Source: Haloplanus sp. HW8-1 (GTDB taxonomy: Archaea; Halobacteriota; Halobacteria; Halobacteriales; Haloferacaceae). Taken from it: a DNA stretch of 64,000 nt. The position numbers and the translations under genes were made by a program. Below the pieces are notes generated by a model. It did not search any database, had not been told where the DNA came from, and was given only the letters and a program-made list of their open reading frames with translations. The stretch covers positions 2,852,001 through 2,916,000 of the forward strand of contig NZ_CP098518.1 of NCBI RefSeq assembly GCF_023703795.1, written 5' to 3'. Below are positions 1-8,333 of the stretch, in pieces; the stretch's first letter is position 1; every line of letters starts with the position of its first letter.

Positions 1-364
1 CGAGCAACCCGACGCCCTGCTCCGATTTGGTCTTGCCCTCGACGCCGTAGTTCTGTCCGTCGGGATCGTGGGCCACCCCCTGGATGGCGATGCCCTCGGG
101 GTGGGCGGTGGCGCCGACGTACGCCCGGTCGGTGTTGGAACCGACGTCGATCGTGAGTCCGGGATCTCCCGGATCGCCGCTCCACGTCTGGGTGAGGTGG
201 TCGTGGTCGGACTGGGCGCGCGCGGTGTCGCTCGCCGCGTACGTCCCGACCCCGAGCAGCGCGAGCAACCCGAGTGCCCCACGGCGGGTGGCGCCGAGTG
301 AGCGCTCGTTCTCACCCCCGCCGTCCGTCGAGTCGTCGGAACCGTCGGACCCCGCCGACCCCAT
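1..364 (-). CDS. Secreted protein with twin-arginine-type signal (3' end beyond window)
   Basis: Only the first 121 codons are present; the gene runs off the left edge. The ATG at 364 opens an acidic, Ser/Asp/Gly-rich stretch of about 27 residues, then T-R-R-G-A-L-G-L-L and a hydrophobic segment (about residues 28-45) ending near an Ala-rich cleavage area, which looks like a Tat signal. The exported part begins with an Asp/His/Thr-rich stretch (SDHDHLTQTW). I do not recognise the family. Its position beside glycan genes suggests an exoprotein, which is inference. Confidence 0.6.
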   Translation of the reverse strand, partial: MGSAGSDGSDDSTDGGGENERSLGATRRGALGLLALLGVGTYAASDTARAQSDHDHLTQTWSGDPGDPGLTIDVGSNTDRAYVGATAHPEGIAIQGVAHDPDGQNYGVEGKTKSEQGVGLL

Positions 365-560
365 GTCAGTATCTGTCACGGCTACGCGTGTCAACGCTCT
401 TGGACAACTAAGCATTAACGGTATGAAACGTTCCGGGCAGCGATCCCCGCGACGAGACGCGCGGTGGGAGGATGAGTCAATCCATGTGAGACCCGTAGTA
501 ATCGGTGCTTACCGGTCGTTACGGCCGACCGCGATAATGTAAACAAAAGAAACAGCTAAC

Positions 561-570
561 ACTGTCGACA
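561..570. promoter_or_regulatory. ACTGTCGACA element upstream of the GT2-GT4 gene
   Basis: ACTGTCG lies 25-31 nt before the ATG at 592, just upstream of an AT-rich AATAAT stretch, inside the divergent gap 365-591. It contains the palindrome TGTCGACA. It resembles half of the perfect inverted repeat at 6628-6649, so it may be a binding site of the same regulator. Confidence 0.3.
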
Positions 571-591
571 ATAATCACAGAGTATCCATTC

Positions 592-2580
592 ATGTCAGAT
601 GGTGTCGGAACGATTCCAGGTGGGGGGGAGGGGAACCGTCCGGTCGCCGGGGCGACGGCGGACGACGTCGGACCGACCGGTGTCTCGGTCGTCGTCCCCA
701 CGTTCAACGAGGCCGAAAACGTCTGCCGGGTCGTCTCGCGCTGTTTCGCCGCGCTCGGGGACCGGCCGGCCGAGGTGATCGTCGTCGACGACGACTCGCC
801 CGACCGGACCGCCGAGCGCGCACGCGAGCGGTTCGGCGACGACGATCGGGTCCAGGTGGTGTGCCGGACGGGCAAGCGGGGGCTGTCGCGGTCGGTCGTC
901 GAAGGGTTTCGGCGGGCCAGCCACGACTGCGTGGCCGTGATCGACGCCGACCTGCAACACCCACCGGAGACGCTCCCGGCGCTCCTGGCCGAGATCGACG
1001 ACGGCGCCGCGCTCGCGATCAGCAGCCGGTACGCCGACGGCGGGAGAATCGAGAACTGGTCGCTGTGGCACCGGATCGTGAGTCGGGGCGCCACGGCGCT
1101 CGCCAGACTGGTGTTGCCGTCGGCCCGGACGGTGAGCGATCCGCTGTCGGGGTTTTTCGCCGTCCGACGCGAGGTCGTCGACCACGAGGCGATCGACGGG
1201 GACGGGTACAAGATCCTGCTGGAGATCCTCGCCAAGGGCGACTACGCGCCCGGGTCGGTCGTCGAAGTGCCGTACGTGTTCTCCGAGCGTGACCGTGGCG
1301 AGAGCAACCGGACGCTCGGCGAGTACGGCGACTTCGTCAGGCGCCTCGACCGACTCCGGCGCCACGATCCCGCCGTCGAGGGCGGCCTCGGCGACGGGGC
1401 GAGCGAGCGGTCGACCAGCCCCGACGGCGGCCGCGCCGGTCGGCCCGCGCTGGTGTCGGCGTATCCCCCCGCCACCGACGGACTGGCACACTACGCCGAC
1501 GGCCTCGCCGCCGGCTACGCCGAGACGGCGGGCGCGGTCACCGTCGTCGGATCGAGAACGGACGGCGACGACGACGTGACCGACGCCCGGATCGACCTGC
1601 GGCGGGACTGGCGGAAGGGGCGACTCAGCGGCCTGTACGGCATCCTGCACGGTCTCTGGGAGTCGGCCCACCAGTACGAGTTCGTCCACTTCAACGTCAA
1701 GCCGACGTACTTCGGGTCGGGGAACGTCCACCGGTTCCTCTCGCTGTTCGTCCCGCTTCTCGCGCGCATCGTCTGTCGCAAGCCGACGGTCGTGACGATG
1801 CACGACCTCGTCGAGGACGTCGATCCGGACGCGGTCGACGAGCGACTCGGACCCCTCCAGCGGGTCGGCGCGACGCTCGCGACGGCGGCGGTGTTGCTCG
1901 CCGGCCCGGTGACGGTGACCTCCGAGCGATACCGTCGCCTGCTCGCGGCGAAGTACCCCTTCGGCGAGGTCCACCACGTCCCACACGGGGTCCGGGGGAG
2001 CGGCGAGCCGAGCCCGGTCCAGGTCGCCCCGTTCAGGCTGCTCCTCTTCGGCTTTCTCTCGCCGTACAAGGACTACGAGACCGTCTTCGCGGCCGTCGAC
2101 GACCTCCGGGCCGAACGGGAGGACGCCGAACTCTGGATCGTCGGCGAGGCCCACCCCGACCACCCCGAGCACGCGGAGCGAATCCGCGACGAGGCCGTCG
2201 ACCGACCGGGCGTCCGCTTCTTCGGCCACGTCGAGGAGGAGATGCTGCCGACGATCTTCGAGCGCGCGAGCGTACTCGTCGTCCCGTACCGGACGGCACC
2301 GGGGGTGAGCGGCCCCTACCAGCGGGCGAAGGCCCACGGCCTCCCGGCGGTCGTGTACGACGAGGAGGACATCCGGGCGGCGACGATCGAAACGGGCGGA
2401 ACGGCGTCGCTCGTCCCCCCCGGCGATCCGGCGGCGATGCGCGCGGCGTTCGACCGCCTCGCCGAGGATCCGGACCGACTCGCGGCGATGGCCGAGACGA
2501 ACGCCGCCGCGGCCGACACCACGATGGTCGAGGTCGCCCGCGAAGTGACGCGCATCGCCACGGAGGGGGCCGATGAGTGA
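592..2580 (+). CDS. Bifunctional glycosyltransferase: GT2 (DPM1-like) fused to GT4
   Basis: 662 residues with two sugar-transfer domains. Residues about 31-265 form a GT2 domain like dolichol-phosphate mannosyltransferase: VSVVVPTFNEAEN at the start, VIVVDDDSP at 62-70, and the DAD metal/sugar site at 118-120 followed by LQHPP. No C-terminal membrane segments follow it. After a Gly/Asp linker, residues about 284-655 form a GT4-like GT-B domain, with LLLFGFLSPYKDYETV near 480 and the nucleotide-sugar site PGVSGPYQRAKAHGLP near 570. Probably cytoplasmic or membrane-associated, in surface-glycan or lipid-linked sugar synthesis. It overlaps the next gene by 8 nt, so it leads a three-gene operon. 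Substrates are unknown. Confidence 0.85.
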   Translation: MSDGVGTIPGGGEGNRPVAGATADDVGPTGVSVVVPTFNEAENVCRVVSRCFAALGDRPAEVIVVDDDSPDRTAERARERFGDDDRVQVVCRTGKRGLSRSVVEGFRRASHDCVAVIDADLQHPPETLPALLAEIDDGAALAISSRYADGGRIENWSLWHRIVSRGATALARLVLPSARTVSDPLSGFFAVRREVVDHEAIDGDGYKILLEILAKGDYAPGSVVEVPYVFSERDRGESNRTLGEYGDFVRRLDRLRRHDPAVEGGLGDGASERSTSPDGGRAGRPALVSAYPPATDGLAHYADGLAAGYAETAGAVTVVGSRTDGDDDVTDARIDLRRDWRKGRLSGLYGILHGLWESAHQYEFVHFNVKPTYFGSGNVHRFLSLFVPLLARIVCRKPTVVTMHDLVEDVDPDAVDERLGPLQRVGATLATAAVLLAGPVTVTSERYRRLLAAKYPFGEVHHVPHGVRGSGEPSPVQVAPFRLLLFGFLSPYKDYETVFAAVDDLRAEREDAELWIVGEAHPDHPEHAERIRDEAVDRPGVRFFGHVEEEMLPTIFERASVLVVPYRTAPGVSGPYQRAKAHGLPAVVYDEEDIRAATIETGGTASLVPPGDPAAMRAAFDRLAEDPDRLAAMAETNAAAADTTMVEVAREVTRIATEGADE

Positions 2581-2962
2581 CCTCCTCCTCCGGTGGGCCT
2601 CCATACTGGCGTTCTCGGTCGTCGTCTCGGGTGCGTTCGTGCTCTACGGCCTCGTGTTCGGCGACGTCGGCTCGCCGCCGAGCGGCGGCGTCGAGGTCGT
2701 CAGGTACTTCGCCCGGATCGCGACGCATCCGCTCTTTCTCGCCGGCCTCGTGCTCGCCTTCACCGGCGCGTTGCTCCGCATGTTCCTGTTCAGCTACGTC
2801 GGGATCGCCCAGACGGCGATGGTGAGCGAGTTCACCCTCGTCCTGTCGGTCGCGCTGGCGACGGTCGTCTTCGACGGGTCACCCAACCGACAGGAGTACG
2901 TCGGGATGCTCCTGATCATGGCCGGGGTGTACCTGGTGCAGTCGACCGGGAACGTCGTATGA
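2573..2962 (+). CDS. Small four-helix membrane protein, EamA/DMT-like
   Basis: 129 residues with about four hydrophobic helices (near 7-28, 50-70, 78-100, 108-125) and short loops. Size and layout match half-transporters of the drug/metabolite superfamily such as the ArnE/ArnF type. Its last segment, EYVGMLLIMAGVYLV, is typical of that fold. It overlaps the glycosyltransferase by 8 nt and the next gene by 4 nt (ATGA), which points to a role in moving a lipid-linked sugar or a substrate across the membrane. That role is inferred from context. No substrate motif is visible. Confidence 0.65.
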   Translation: MSDLLLRWASILAFSVVVSGAFVLYGLVFGDVGSPPSGGVEVVRYFARIATHPLFLAGLVLAFTGALLRMFLFSYVGIAQTAMVSEFTLVLSVALATVVFDGSPNRQEYVGMLLIMAGVYLVQSTGNVV

Positions 2963-4779
2963 ACCGGGCACGGCGACGGGTCGCCCTGGGCAGCGCGGTC
3001 GCGATACTGCTCGTGCTCCCTCGACTCGACGAACTCCTGACCGTGCCCTACGACTCGTGGACCCACGTGTTTTTCGCCTCGCATTACCTCCACGGCTGGT
3101 TCAGCGCGATCGACACACGGTGGTATCTCGGCTTCCCCGTCACCGGCTACCCGCCGCTTGCCCACCAGTTGCTCGCGCTCGGGGCCGTCCCCTTCCTCCA
3201 GTTCGGCTGGGAGCAGTCCCGCGCCCTCGGAACCTCGTACGCCCTGCTCGCGACGGTGCTGACGGGGCTGTATCCGCCCGCGACGTATCTGTACGGCCGG
3301 GTGCTGACGTCGGCGCGCGCGGCGTCGTACGGCGCGCTTGTCGGCGCCGTCTTCGGCGGCTGGTGGCTGATCCTCCTGGGCTACGGACAGCTTCCGACGG
3401 CTCTCGCCGGCGTCCTCACGCTGGTCGGCGGGTGGGCGCTGTCCCGGGCGTTGCGGACCGAGCGCCCGGCCCACGTCGGCCTGGTGGTCCTGCTCACGGC
3501 GCTCGTCCCGATGACACACCACTTCACCGCGATCTCGTTCCTGCCGGGGGTCTACGCCGTCGTGTTCGCCACACACGCCGCGGAGCGACTCCGGGCGATG
3601 GACGATCCGTGGGCCGCCCCCCGGGCGACCGCGGTGACGGTGCTCCGACCGGCGGCCGCGATCGGCGCCGCGGCCGTCGCGCTCGCGTTGCTGGCGCTCC
3701 TCCCGTTCGCGGACTTCCTGCTGACCGGGCCGGACCAGCCCGTCATCCCCCACGGTTCCCGACAGTCGTGGCTCGTCGGCGCCGTCTGGTCGCGACCGCA
3801 GTTCGCCCTCACGCTGGCGACCGGCACGCTGTTTCTCCTGCTCGTCCCCGTGTGTGCGTACGTCGTCGATCGGCGCGCGGACCGGCGTTCGGCGACGGGA
3901 CTCCGGGCCGCGATGGGCGTCGCAGCCGTCGGCGGCGCGCTCTCGCTGGGCTTCACGACACCCCTCCCGCGACTCCTCTATCCCGGCCTCGCGGAGTCGC
4001 TGACGTACTTCCGGTTCGGCGCGTGGGGCGGGTTCGTGTTGCTCCCGGTCGTGGGCTTCGTGATCGTGCAACTGCGCGAGACCCGGGTCGCCGACCGACT
4101 CGACCGCGAACGGCTCGACTGGGCGCCGGTCGTCGCCGCGGCGATCCTCCTGATTCTGGCGTCGCAGGTGCTCGTCGCCTCGCAGATGGCGACCGAGGCG
4201 TCGGCGAGCCCCGACCGGCGCGCCGAAGCGGCCCAGATCGGGGAGTTCATGGAGACCGACGAGCACTGGAAGTGGCGATACCTGACGCTCGGGATGAGCC
4301 AGGAACTGGGCCTGATCGGCGTCGAGGCGCCACACGCGCGAACGATCGACGGGAACTACAACGCCGGGAGACGCCCGGATCGGGTGCCGGTCCTCGCGCG
4401 GAGCGGGGCCGCTCAGCTGTCGAGCGCGAAGTTCTCGCCCGAGGGCCGGCGCGTCCTCGCACACTACCTCGCCGAACACGAAGCCTACGGGCTCAAGTTC
4501 GTCTTCTCGGCGGATCGAGCGTACGCGGGCCAGTTGCGCGCGGCCGGGTACGCCGTCCTCTACGAGTGGCCGTGGCTCGACGTGCGCGTCTGGTTCGATC
4601 CCGACGTTCCCCCCGTCTACACGGAGCCCGGCGATCCCGCGCAGGGCGGCGGCCCGTGGCTGTACCCCTGGGGGATCGTCCCGCTGGCGTCGCTCGTCGC
4701 GGCGGGCGGATGTGCGTGGCGGCTGTCCCGGCCGGCGGGGACCTCGAGCGGTTCGTGGTCGGCGGATGGGCACGCGTAG
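2959..4779 (+). CDS. Polytopic membrane protein, GT-C / PTPS-related family
   Basis: 606 residues starting at the ATG that overlaps the preceding stop. The first helix is followed by a loop with YDSWTHVFFASHYLHGWF and then GYPPLAHQL. This acidic/aromatic first loop is typical of GT-C-fold lipid-linked-sugar transferases and of the membrane family labelled 6-pyruvoyl-tetrahydropterin synthase-related. About ten helices follow up to residue 420, then a soluble domain of about 150 residues with an ELGLIGVEAPHARTIDG segment, then one last helix. Likely transfers or remodels surface glycans together with the two upstream genes. The reaction is not known. Convergent with the carbamoyltransferase, 14 nt away. 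Confidence 0.65.
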   Translation: MNRARRRVALGSAVAILLVLPRLDELLTVPYDSWTHVFFASHYLHGWFSAIDTRWYLGFPVTGYPPLAHQLLALGAVPFLQFGWEQSRALGTSYALLATVLTGLYPPATYLYGRVLTSARAASYGALVGAVFGGWWLILLGYGQLPTALAGVLTLVGGWALSRALRTERPAHVGLVVLLTALVPMTHHFTAISFLPGVYAVVFATHAAERLRAMDDPWAAPRATAVTVLRPAAAIGAAAVALALLALLPFADFLLTGPDQPVIPHGSRQSWLVGAVWSRPQFALTLATGTLFLLLVPVCAYVVDRRADRRSATGLRAAMGVAAVGGALSLGFTTPLPRLLYPGLAESLTYFRFGAWGGFVLLPVVGFVIVQLRETRVADRLDRERLDWAPVVAAAILLILASQVLVASQMATEASASPDRRAEAAQIGEFMETDEHWKWRYLTLGMSQELGLIGVEAPHARTIDGNYNAGRRPDRVPVLARSGAAQLSSAKFSPEGRRVLAHYLAEHEAYGLKFVFSADRAYAGQLRAAGYAVLYEWPWLDVRVWFDPDVPPVYTEPGDPAQGGGPWLYPWGIVPLASLVAAGGCAWRLSRPAGTSSGSWSADGHA

Positions 4780-4793
4780 GCGGGCCGGGCAGT

Positions 4794-6533
4794 TCACTTC
4801 GTGAGCAGGTACTCCCCGATCACCAGGGCGTCGAGGCCGGTCGAGTAGAAGGTGCTGAGCGCCTGTTCGGGCGATTCGACGATCGGCTGGCCGGAGACGT
4901 TGAACGACGTGTTCAGGACGACCGGGACGCCAGTGTGGCGGTGGAACGCCTCGATGAGGTCGTAGTACCGGGGGTTGTCCGCCTTCGAGACCGTCTGCGG
5001 TCGCGTCGTGCCGTCGACGTGTGTGACGGCGGGGACCTCCTCGCGCTTGGCCTCCGGCACCGAATCGAGGACGATCATGTACGGATACGCCGCCCCGTCG
5101 CTCAGATACTCCGAACGGTGATCGTCGAGGATGCTCGGTGCGAACGGCCGCCACGACTCCCGGTGTTTGACCCCACGATTGACCTCGTCAGCGTACGCCT
5201 GCGCCGTGGGGTTCGCCAGGATGCTCCGGTTGCCGAGCGCCCGCGGCCCGAACTCCATCCGCCCCTGGAACCATCCGATCACGTTCCCCTCCGCCAGCAA
5301 CGCGGCCGCGCGGACCGCCGGGTCGGCGACCGACTCGTAGTCGACGTTCGCCGTCGTCAGCGCCGACTCGATGGCGGCAGTGTCGTACCCCGGGCCGTAG
5401 TAGACGGTGTCGAACGTTGGGTCCGGTCGCGCCCCGGACGCCCGTGAGACGGCCTCTAACGCGGCGCCCAGACAGAGGCCCGAATCGTTCGCGGCGGGCT
5501 GGACGAACAGCGACGCCACGCGATCGAGACGGCGGATCTCCCGATTCAGTTTGCAGTTCAGCGCGACGCCGCCCGCGAGAGCTAGCCGGTCGTGGCCGAC
5601 GTCGGCCAGATGGGAGTCGACGAGGTGAGTGACGATCCGTTCGGTCGTCGACTGGAGGTGGTGTGCGAAGTCCCGGTGGCGCTGGCTGAACTCGTCCGTC
5701 GGCGGCCGGCGCGGGCCGAAGGTGTCTTCGAGGACGCCGACGGGGTCCGACGCGTCCGTGATCGCCGTCACGTCGTACTCGCCGCCGCCGACCTCGACGA
5801 GCGAGTCGAATCCGGCGTCGAACCGCTCGCGGTACTCGCCGTGGGACGCCAGCCCCATCACCTTGCCCGCGTCCCATCCCCGGGGGTAGCCCAGATAGTT
5901 GACGCCGGCGGCGTAGAACACCCCGATCGAGTTGGCCGCGGAAAAGGTCTTCACCCGTCGGAGATCCCGATCCCACAGGACGGTGCTGTCGTGTTCGCCG
6001 CGGGCGTCGACCGTCACGACGACCGGACGGTCGGCGTCCGCACAGTACGCCGCCGACGCGGCGTGACAACGGTGGTGTGAGACGGTCTCGTAGGTGCCCG
6101 TGAACGCGCCCGTCGGTGGCGACGTCGCGGGATGGCCGCGGTGGATCTCGCGGTCGACCAGATCGACGTGCACGCCGCGACGAACCGCGACCTGCGTGCT
6201 CACCTCCCTGAACAGCGAGAACAGATCGGTCGGTGAGGTCGGGACGAGATGTTCCGCCGGTGCGTCACGAAGCAGTTTCGTCCGGTTGGATCGGTCGCGG
6301 CCGATCCCGATCACGTCGATGTCGGCCAGCGAGAGATCGGCCGCGTCGAGGACATATTCGATGCTGAAGTGGGGAAACTCGTCCAGGGCGTGTTTGTTCC
6401 GCGTGAATCGCTCCTCTTCGGCCGCCGCGACGATCTCGCCGTCTCGGACGAGACAGGCGCCGGCGTCGTGTCGTCCACCCCCTTTCAACGGCGTGCCGTT
6501 CGAGAGGGAGGGTTTGATTCCGAGAACGTTCAT
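4794..6533 (-). CDS. Carbamoyltransferase, NodU/TobZ family
   Basis: 579 residues, full family length. The N-terminal Kae1-like ATPase domain begins MNVLGIKPSL and has HDAGACLVRDGE. The metal-binding motif SHHRCHAASAAY lies at 152-163. GVNYLGYPRGWDAGKVMGLA follows near 206-225. The YrdC-like C-terminal part contains GWFQGRMEFGPRALGNRSIL near 415-440 and VKHRESWRPFAPSIL. The family uses carbamoyl phosphate and ATP to carbamoylate a hydroxyl, usually on a sugar or antibiotic. Among glycosyltransferases the likely acceptor is a surface sugar (inference). It shares a 276-nt divergent promoter region with the beta-helix gene. Confidence 0.88.
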   Translation of the reverse strand: MNVLGIKPSLSNGTPLKGGGRHDAGACLVRDGEIVAAAEEERFTRNKHALDEFPHFSIEYVLDAADLSLADIDVIGIGRDRSNRTKLLRDAPAEHLVPTSPTDLFSLFREVSTQVAVRRGVHVDLVDREIHRGHPATSPPTGAFTGTYETVSHHRCHAASAAYCADADRPVVVTVDARGEHDSTVLWDRDLRRVKTFSAANSIGVFYAAGVNYLGYPRGWDAGKVMGLASHGEYRERFDAGFDSLVEVGGGEYDVTAITDASDPVGVLEDTFGPRRPPTDEFSQRHRDFAHHLQSTTERIVTHLVDSHLADVGHDRLALAGGVALNCKLNREIRRLDRVASLFVQPAANDSGLCLGAALEAVSRASGARPDPTFDTVYYGPGYDTAAIESALTTANVDYESVADPAVRAAALLAEGNVIGWFQGRMEFGPRALGNRSILANPTAQAYADEVNRGVKHRESWRPFAPSILDDHRSEYLSDGAAYPYMIVLDSVPEAKREEVPAVTHVDGTTRPQTVSKADNPRYYDLIEAFHRHTGVPVVLNTSFNVSGQPIVESPEQALSTFYSTGLDALVIGEYLLTK

Positions 6534-6627
6534 GATCGGATACTGTCAACAAGTGCCGGTTCCGGCCCGTCCCGGTCCGGACCGGGTGGCGGCTATCTCC
6601 TGCACGGTTGTTGTGAGATATCTTTCA

Positions 6628-6649
6628 CGACAGTATATTAATACTGTCG
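6628..6649. promoter_or_regulatory. Perfect 9-bp inverted repeat around a TATA-like core
   Basis: Arms CGACAGTAT and ATACTGTCG are separated by ATTA. The core ATATTAATA is itself TATA-like and could serve either direction. It sits about 95 nt before the carbamoyltransferase start and 160 nt before the beta-helix gene. A half site (ATACTGTCAA) occurs at 6540-6549, right at the carbamoyltransferase start. Probably a dimeric regulator's operator. Confidence 0.5.
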
Positions 6650-6774
6650 GTGGCGTGATGGGACGGGACTCGAAACGAGGGTTTGACACGGGAGAGCGGC
6701 TACCTCGGGGCGGACGACCGGCGTCACGTCGTGGCCACGGACGCCGGGAATCGCGCCTGATAATCGAAGCCACT

Positions 6775-6783
6775 CGTTTATCA
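6775..6783 (+). promoter_or_regulatory. TATA box of the beta-helix gene
   Basis: CGTTTATCA is centred about 31 nt before the ATG at 6810, the spacing expected for a leaderless haloarchaeal transcript. Confidence 0.5.
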
Positions 6784-6809
6784 TCACGCGTGAACGACGG
6801 TGGGGTGAC

Positions 6810-8282
6810 ATGAGTCGTGGCGACGGACCCGACGTCTCCCGGCGCGGCGTCGTCGGCGTCCTGGGCGCGCTCCTGCTGGGCCCCGGCGATGCGGCCGGTG
6901 ACCCGTCGGCAGTGGGCGTCGGGGGCGGAGCAACCGCCGCGGAGCGCGTCGAGGAGGCGTACGTCGCCCCGTCGAAGGCCGCATTACCCGTGCCCGCGTC
7001 GGCCCCGGGCGTCGGTCTCACCGACGACGGACTCTACCGCTCCCCGGGCGACAGCGACAGGTGGGAGGCGCTCGAAGGGTGGCCCACCGATGACCGACCC
7101 TCGACGGGGGGCGAGTCGCCCGTGAGCGACGACGTCCGCGTCGTCGCGCCGGGCGAGGACCTCCAGTCCGCGGTCGATAGCCTCCCCGACGGCGGCCGAA
7201 TCGTCGTCGCCAACGGCGTCCATCGCCTCTCGGCCCCGCTCGCACTCCCGAGCAACGTGACGCTCGTCGGGCGCTCCCTCGACGGGGCCATCCTGGTCCC
7301 CGACGGGCTCTCCGGCGCGGTGATCGAGAGCCGGGACGAGGACTACGTCCGGATTCGGAACCTGAAGATCGACGGCCAGAACGCCGGCGTCGACGGCGTT
7401 CGCTTCGCGAACGCGACGTCGGAACCCTCCCATCACCTCCTCGAAGACGTCCACGTCGTCAACTGTCGACACGGGATCGTCTTCGACGACGTGGAGGACT
7501 CGTGGATCCGGCGGGGGCGCGTGGGCGGTTGTGACGTCGGGATCCGACACGCGGTCGCGGGCGGGTTCGGCTCGGTCGCGGGAACGCACGTCGTCGACTG
7601 CCGGGACCACTCCGTCCGGACCGGCACGCGGATGCTCTCGCTCCGGGACGTCGTGCTGGGGTCGGCCGACGCCGACCACCACGTCGACGTGGGCGCCGAC
7701 GCGCGCCAACTCGGCTTCGACGGCTGCTGGGTGGAGAACGCGCCGCCGGTGGTCGACACCGGACGACACGTGCTCGAACAGCTCCGGGCACACGCGTGTC
7801 GGTTCCTGATCGGCGGCGGCGAAGCGGGCTTTCGCGGCGAGTACAACCACGTCGACCTCGGGTCGACGACGGTCGCGGATTCGGACGGAGGGGCCGTGGA
7901 GCTGTTCGCGTCCGAACCGGGGCGAGTCTCGGGCAACAACCTGAAACTCGCGGGCGCGGCGGAGTGGACCAACCGCGGGTTCGCGAACGCGCTGAGCGGG
8001 ATTCAAGGGGGTCGCCGCGGGACCGACGGCTTCTCGACCTCCCATCCGGTGTCGGTCCGCCAGTCGTTCGTCGAGGAACCGGTCGCCGCAGGGGCCACGT
8101 CGACGACGATCGACCTTCCCGACGGCGAACCCGACGCCGGCTACGGCGTGATGATCAGTCCGGGATGGACGACGTCGTACGCGGTCGCCGCAAAGCGTCG
8201 CGACGGCTTCGACCTCGACTTCGAGACGCCCGCCCCGTCTGACGGCGGCACCCTCGACTGCTGGGTCTATCGGGGGGACTGA
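6810..8282 (+). CDS. Tat-exported right-handed beta-helix protein
   Basis: 490 residues. The N-terminus carries S-R-R-G-V-V-G-V-L-G-A-L-L-L, a Tat-type signal. From about residue 108 (DDVRVVAPGEDLQSAVDSLPDGG) the protein follows the pectin-lyase fold pattern: first the strand that begins these solenoids, then short repeats such as VRIRNLKIDGQNAGVDGV, HHLLEDVHVVNCRHGI and DSWIRRGRVGGCDVGI. A beta-sandwich-like tail follows after residue 420. Such proteins bind, cut or modify polysaccharide, or form surface structures. No catalytic residue set is clear. It lies upstream of a GT4 gene on the same strand. Confidence 0.7.
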   Translation: MSRGDGPDVSRRGVVGVLGALLLGPGDAAGDPSAVGVGGGATAAERVEEAYVAPSKAALPVPASAPGVGLTDDGLYRSPGDSDRWEALEGWPTDDRPSTGGESPVSDDVRVVAPGEDLQSAVDSLPDGGRIVVANGVHRLSAPLALPSNVTLVGRSLDGAILVPDGLSGAVIESRDEDYVRIRNLKIDGQNAGVDGVRFANATSEPSHHLLEDVHVVNCRHGIVFDDVEDSWIRRGRVGGCDVGIRHAVAGGFGSVAGTHVVDCRDHSVRTGTRMLSLRDVVLGSADADHHVDVGADARQLGFDGCWVENAPPVVDTGRHVLEQLRAHACRFLIGGGEAGFRGEYNHVDLGSTTVADSDGGAVELFASEPGRVSGNNLKLAGAAEWTNRGFANALSGIQGGRRGTDGFSTSHPVSVRQSFVEEPVAAGATSTTIDLPDGEPDAGYGVMISPGWTTSYAVAAKRRDGFDLDFETPAPSDGGTLDCWVYRGD

Positions 8283-8295
8283 GGTCGAATCGCGG

Positions 8296-8308
8296 GACAG
8301 TTATAATG
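8296..8308 (+). promoter_or_regulatory. Promoter of the GT4 gene with GACAGTTAT element
   Basis: GACAGTTATAATG places a TATA-like TTATAAT about 30 nt before the ATG at 8334. The GACAGT part resembles one arm of the inverted repeat at 6628-6649. Confidence 0.45.
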
Positions 8309-8333
8309 CGGTCGGCCGCGCATCGGGAGGTGG

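Noticed and set aside
595-2604. A 669-codon open frame on the minus strand, opposite the GT2-GT4 gene
   Set aside because: It is rich in Arg, Val, Asp and His without any motif. It is the usual mirror frame of a GC-rich halophile gene.
2794-5154. A 786-codon minus-strand open frame across the membrane gene
   Set aside because: Arg/Gly/Pro-rich, no domain, and it crosses two well-supported genes on different strands.
3057-5447. A 796-codon plus-strand open frame
   Set aside because: Out of frame with the membrane gene and antisense to the carbamoyltransferase; composition is that of a shadow frame.
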